Positions 60,664 to 64,000 of a stretch of DNA of 64,000 nucleotides are shown in pieces. Position numbers and translations under genes: made by a program. The DNA comes from Blasia pusilla (Eukaryota > Marchantiophyta > Marchantiopsida > Blasiales): NCBI GenBank assembly GCA_050084515.1, contig CM114272.1, positions 42,408,001 to 42,472,000 on the forward strand, read 5' to 3'. Each line of letters starts with the position of its first letter. Position 1 is the first letter of the stretch. The notes under the pieces are model-generated. The model had not been told where the DNA came from. It saw nothing but the letters and a program-made list of their open reading frames with translations, and ran no database searches.

Positions 60664-60807
60664 ATGTTTGCAACTTGAGACGAAGGTATGGCCTTTTCCA
60701 AAGTGGCTTTGTCTCCGCAATGAAAATTCCTCCCAATTATATTCCCCCGCCCTTGATTACCGTCGAGTTTGTTCTTGCCAGTGAAGGGCTTTGATGTACA
60801 TTTGTGC

Positions 60808-60845
60808 GAACGGCTTTGATGTACATTTGTACATCAAAGCCGTTC
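60808..60845. repeat. 17-bp perfect hairpin
   Basis: GAACGGCTTTGATGTAC, loop ATTT, then the exact complement. GGCTTTGATGTACATTTGT also occurs just upstream as a direct repeat (60787). Confidence 0.97.
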
Positions 60846-62557
60846 AATAAGAAGTAAAATCGGTCAATCCTAGTAAGGCACCTTGTCCCTCCAATCCCCA
60901 GATTTGAGGACGTTATCTTGCAATTTGATCTTGATTCCAGATTGTTAGTGCCAGTGCTCGGATTGCGTGCACCGCTGGAAGTTTGTCGTCGTCGTCGAAA
61001 GCTCTGCGGCGTAAGCGAAGGAGCAGAGAGAGGTAATCGAAAGACGCGCGGTATGGAGAAGTGAAACCGAGTAGTATCGGCCGTGGCGATTGATCTTGCA
61101 ATCGAAGAGGCGTGAAGAACGTAATGTCGTGGAACATTTCGATTTGGATCCTCATTCCCGGTTGTCCGTGGCGGTGCTCGGGGTTCTGATGGGCGACCAA
61201 AAGAGAGAAATCACGACGGAAGGTATGAAGTCTCCTGGGCGTTTCACGCGCTTGCTTTGCGTGCAAATTTTGCAAGTATTTCGCTGGAAGCATTGCTCGT
61301 TTAGAGAAGAACTACGGTTGTGTGAAATTAGGTGCTCGTTCAATCCCATTCAGATCCAACCTCCAAGACTTTAAAGAATTTCTTCTTCAATTCCTTTGCC
61401 TCCTAGCCATAGAGAGCTCTGAAAACGAATGCGGAGCGATGAATGATCGAGAAATCTTGGAAATTCTCCTCTTAAAGACTCATTAGGCCGATCTACTCCT
61501 CAATTGGGTGCGAAGTATAATCGCCTGGGAGTTGATTGCCACAAAGACTTAATGTGTGTAGTCTTGAACATCTTTGATGGAACTGAACTTGAATCACATC
61601 TGGACTTTCATCCCCCACTTCTGATTAAATCTGACATATCATCTTGAACCTTTTCATTCTTCCACTTTCTTCGGAAAACACGGAATCTTCTTTGGACAAG
61701 TCTGCCGAAGCATAAGACTTGTCTGATAGGGACAAGCTAACATCCAATGATCCCACCCTAGATTTGTCTCGACCCAAAATTCTGATTTTCAATTGTGCAT
61801 CTGGATTGTATTTCTATGTATATACTATAATTTATAGAGATTGCAAGCACATCACATGGGATCTTCATTGACAGAACTGATGATGCTTGGAGTTGCGGCT
61901 AAGTCTAAGTAACTTTTGAAACAAGTTCAAGGTCCATTCACGCCCTGTCTAAATGCACTCTACTATTTTAGCATGGATGCATAGGTCCTCCCTGCATCGA
62001 CATCGCCATTCTTGCCTCGGTCTCCATTGTTATTTGAACTTACCATGTCTAATCCATTCATGGAGTAATTCACTAGATCACAGAGGGAAGAGGCAGCTGC
62101 TTCAAACCCAACAACGTCGCATGTCAAGTGTGCTTGGAAACGGAGTTTGGCAGCGGGGTTGGGAACGGCGGGATTGACCACTATCTGATTCATATAGCTG
62201 CACTTTTTTTGCAATTAACCCCCATATCTGAAAATGGCGGCTAATTCTGTGTCATCTTCTCACGATAAATTAGAAACTCGTGTTGAATTGACTACCTCTT
62301 AGTTCTTGTGAAATCTACACACCGTGTTTGGACGTTGCTATATTGTAAACGACCGAATGTAAGTAAATCCATAAGCCTCCCAACACACTCATTAACACTC
62401 CTCTCACCCCCTTCACAGTCCGCCTCTATATAGCCACCCAATGTATATAGCCGCCAACTCTATATAGCCGCCGCGTTTGGTGAGTCATTATGCATTTGCA
62501 TATGTAGGTGTCATTCTGAAAGTATGTTGTTTGTAACTGCACACAGGAAAAGAAACC
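60846..62557. other. MULE-internal DNA, unassigned
   Basis: 60920-60965 and 61138-61180 share a phrase (TTTGATCTTGATTCC / TTTGGATCCTCATTCC then GTTG/GTCCG...GTGCTCGG). GGCGGCTA-type motifs recur at 62235, and TATATAGCC(A/G)CC is repeated three times at 62432-62475 just before the next gene. No domain seen. Confidence 0.45.
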
Positions 62558-64000
62558 ATGGCAGAAGAATACCCACTGGAGGAAGTTCATTACAGAACTG
62601 ATTTTGCGAGAATCGAGCAGAATGTAGATGAGGATAAGCTTTTGCTCATGGGAATTCAAGGTATCTGGAATGTATCGTGGGTTGAATGTGACAAGGATAT
62701 TCTACCTCAATGGTTCAATCCAATTGTGATGCTCAATCTACTTTGATGGAGGATATTACAATGATTCATAACAGTTTGAATACTATTGCAAGGTATGTAG
62801 TCTATCACTATTCTTCATATTTCATGAACGTCTTTCTTCATTGACTAAGTTAGAATTTCTAATTCCGATGGTAGTGTATTTCTTAAGCACCTTCAACCCA
62901 ATTACATGAGAGGGATTGGTTAGAAAAAGATATCCAGACAATTTACATGAGTATGCGTTAGAACTGTCCCCCGAATTGATCGCGAAGGCATTCCAATTCT
63001 CAAATATTGGCACATATTTGTCAATGGAGAGACAACACACCGAACAAGAGGAGCCAACCCTCTATCGGAAATATCTCACAAAAATTGAGACGACAAGTCA
63101 TGGGTACAAACATTGCTATCTTGTACCCCAATCCTTTCGTCTTATTCTGACAAAGTTAAATCGATGCTTTCACATGAAGGCTAATTCGGAGTGTGTGCCT
63201 GCTAGCATGCTTTCCATGGCATGTCGCGCTTGGGAGGGAAAACCGATTGATTGGGCAACATATGTCTATCGAAAACTTATGCTCGACATAAAGGCAGTTC
63301 TCCGACCAAGAGTGAAGAAGGAGAAACAGAGAGAGAGCGCAATGGGAGTGCTTTTGACAATTTTGTTCAACCATGGAGATTTTCCTCCGGACTCTGTCAC
63401 TGTTGCCATGGCTACACTTGTCTCTCCTCCGCTTCAGATTCAAGAGGTGCCATTGATGGCACCCTTGTTGAATCATCCCAACATATTGATGGAGGAAAGG
63501 TGGTTGGAAGGCCCCGGATAGCTTCCGGAAACAAAGTTGGAAAAGCTAAAGCTAAACAGAAAGCAAGTGACGACGACAAGAGTGGCCGGCTCTTAATCAA
63601 ATTGAAGATGCCCGAAAGAAAAAGAAGGCCAAAAACAATACCAGAGCCTGATGAAGAAGATAAATCACAAGGTAATTCCGACTTTGTGGCTCCTCCCCGA
63701 AAAGCAAGGAGAAAGATAAAAGCGCACAAAGACGATGATGCGTCGACGAATGCTGAAAGTCCCTTTGTAAGTTTTTACAAGCAACAAATTTTGCATTTAC
63801 TTTTTCAACTTTATTTTGGTTTCTTTCTTTAGTAATATGACACATGTATTCGGCCGATGTAATTGTCTGCATAGGTTTCTGCAGTTGCGGCGAGTACCAA
63901 ATTTCCGGAGGTAACCAAAGTGGGCAAGAAAAATCAACCCATTGTAATGTTCTTAACGCTTGCACAACCCATTGTAACGTTCACAATGCCTTGTTGTGGT
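62558..64000 (+). CDS. second MULE-region gene, plant-transposon-type protein (partial at window edge)
   Basis: Starts at ATG 62558 in a good context (AAACCATGGC): MAEEYPLEEVHYRTDFARIE; a donor candidate (CAAG|GTATCT) lies near 62661. A large exon (about 62910-63480) reads VRKRYPDNLHEYALELSPEL, FSNIGTYLSMERQ, LNRCFHMKANSECVPASML and GKPIDWATYVYRKLMLDIKA, a helical region like the 'putative plant transposon protein' domain. In another frame, from about 63460, follows a basic tail (GGKVVGRPRIASGNKVGKAK, KMPERKRRPKTIPEPDEEDK, PPRKARRKIKAHKDDDAST) with AT-hook-like GRPR and nuclear-localisation-like clusters, then a donor (CCCTTT|GTAAGT, 63768) and an acceptor near 63873 continuing to the window edge. 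The frame change near 63460 is either a small intron or a frameshift. Role unknown; possibly a DNA-binding accessory protein. Confidence 0.55.

Overview
The window is nuclear DNA of a land plant. The best evidence is a complete 14-exon gene for chloroplast NADP-dependent malate dehydrogenase (minus strand, 5506-11529), rebuilt exon by exon with every splice phase consistent. Two further minus-strand genes look like host genes: a Nudix-fold-like protein (21941-23672) and a 389-residue coiled-coil protein of unknown function (49097-51287). Everything else recognisable is transposon-derived. The species cannot be named. Heavily decayed Ty3, Ty1, LINE-like, Helitron-like and Mutator-like DNA points to a large repeat-rich genome. 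A Ty3 polyprotein ending in a PHD finger is something I associate, from memory only, with green algae and early-diverging plants rather than flowering plants.

Layout. 1-771: Ty3 RNase H/integrase fragment (+). 772-2916: 3' LTR, polypurine tract and integrase/chromodomain end of a chromovirus (-), broken by a second LTR (2917-3494). 3495-4900: LINE-like relic. 5506-11529: NADP-MDH. 13073-16455: 48-bp tandem repeat and a second LINE-like relic, then an LTR (16456-16848). 16849-21940: AT-rich, nothing firm. 21941-23672: Nudix-like gene. 24770-27050: AT-rich with small repeats. 27055-34140: a pile of Ty3 copies in both orientations, including an in-place internal inversion, a solo LTR inside an integrase, a PHD-tailed integrase and a gag fragment. 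34140-41600: LTR relics, GC-rich leader-like DNA, fold-back elements, two Helitron-like ends and a (TG)n(AG)n microsatellite. 45027-48835: broken Ty1/copia element (+) with two large inverted duplications. 49097-51287: coiled-coil gene. 52823 to the window end: a Mutator-like (MULE) transposase region (+) with SWIM finger and zinc knuckle, an acidic ORF, a captured pirin gene fragment, and a second multi-exon plant-transposon-type gene running off the edge.

How it fits together. The three host-like genes are islands, all on the minus strand, between transposon blocks, and show no sign of forming a pathway together. The most unusual signals are the PHD-tailed integrase, the MULE region with passenger genes and intron minisatellites, the repeated inverted duplications, and the hit-twice site in the Ty3 integrase. 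I found no CRISPR array, rRNA or convincing tRNA. Exon boundaries rest on splice consensus, reading phase and remembered family sequences, not on alignments.
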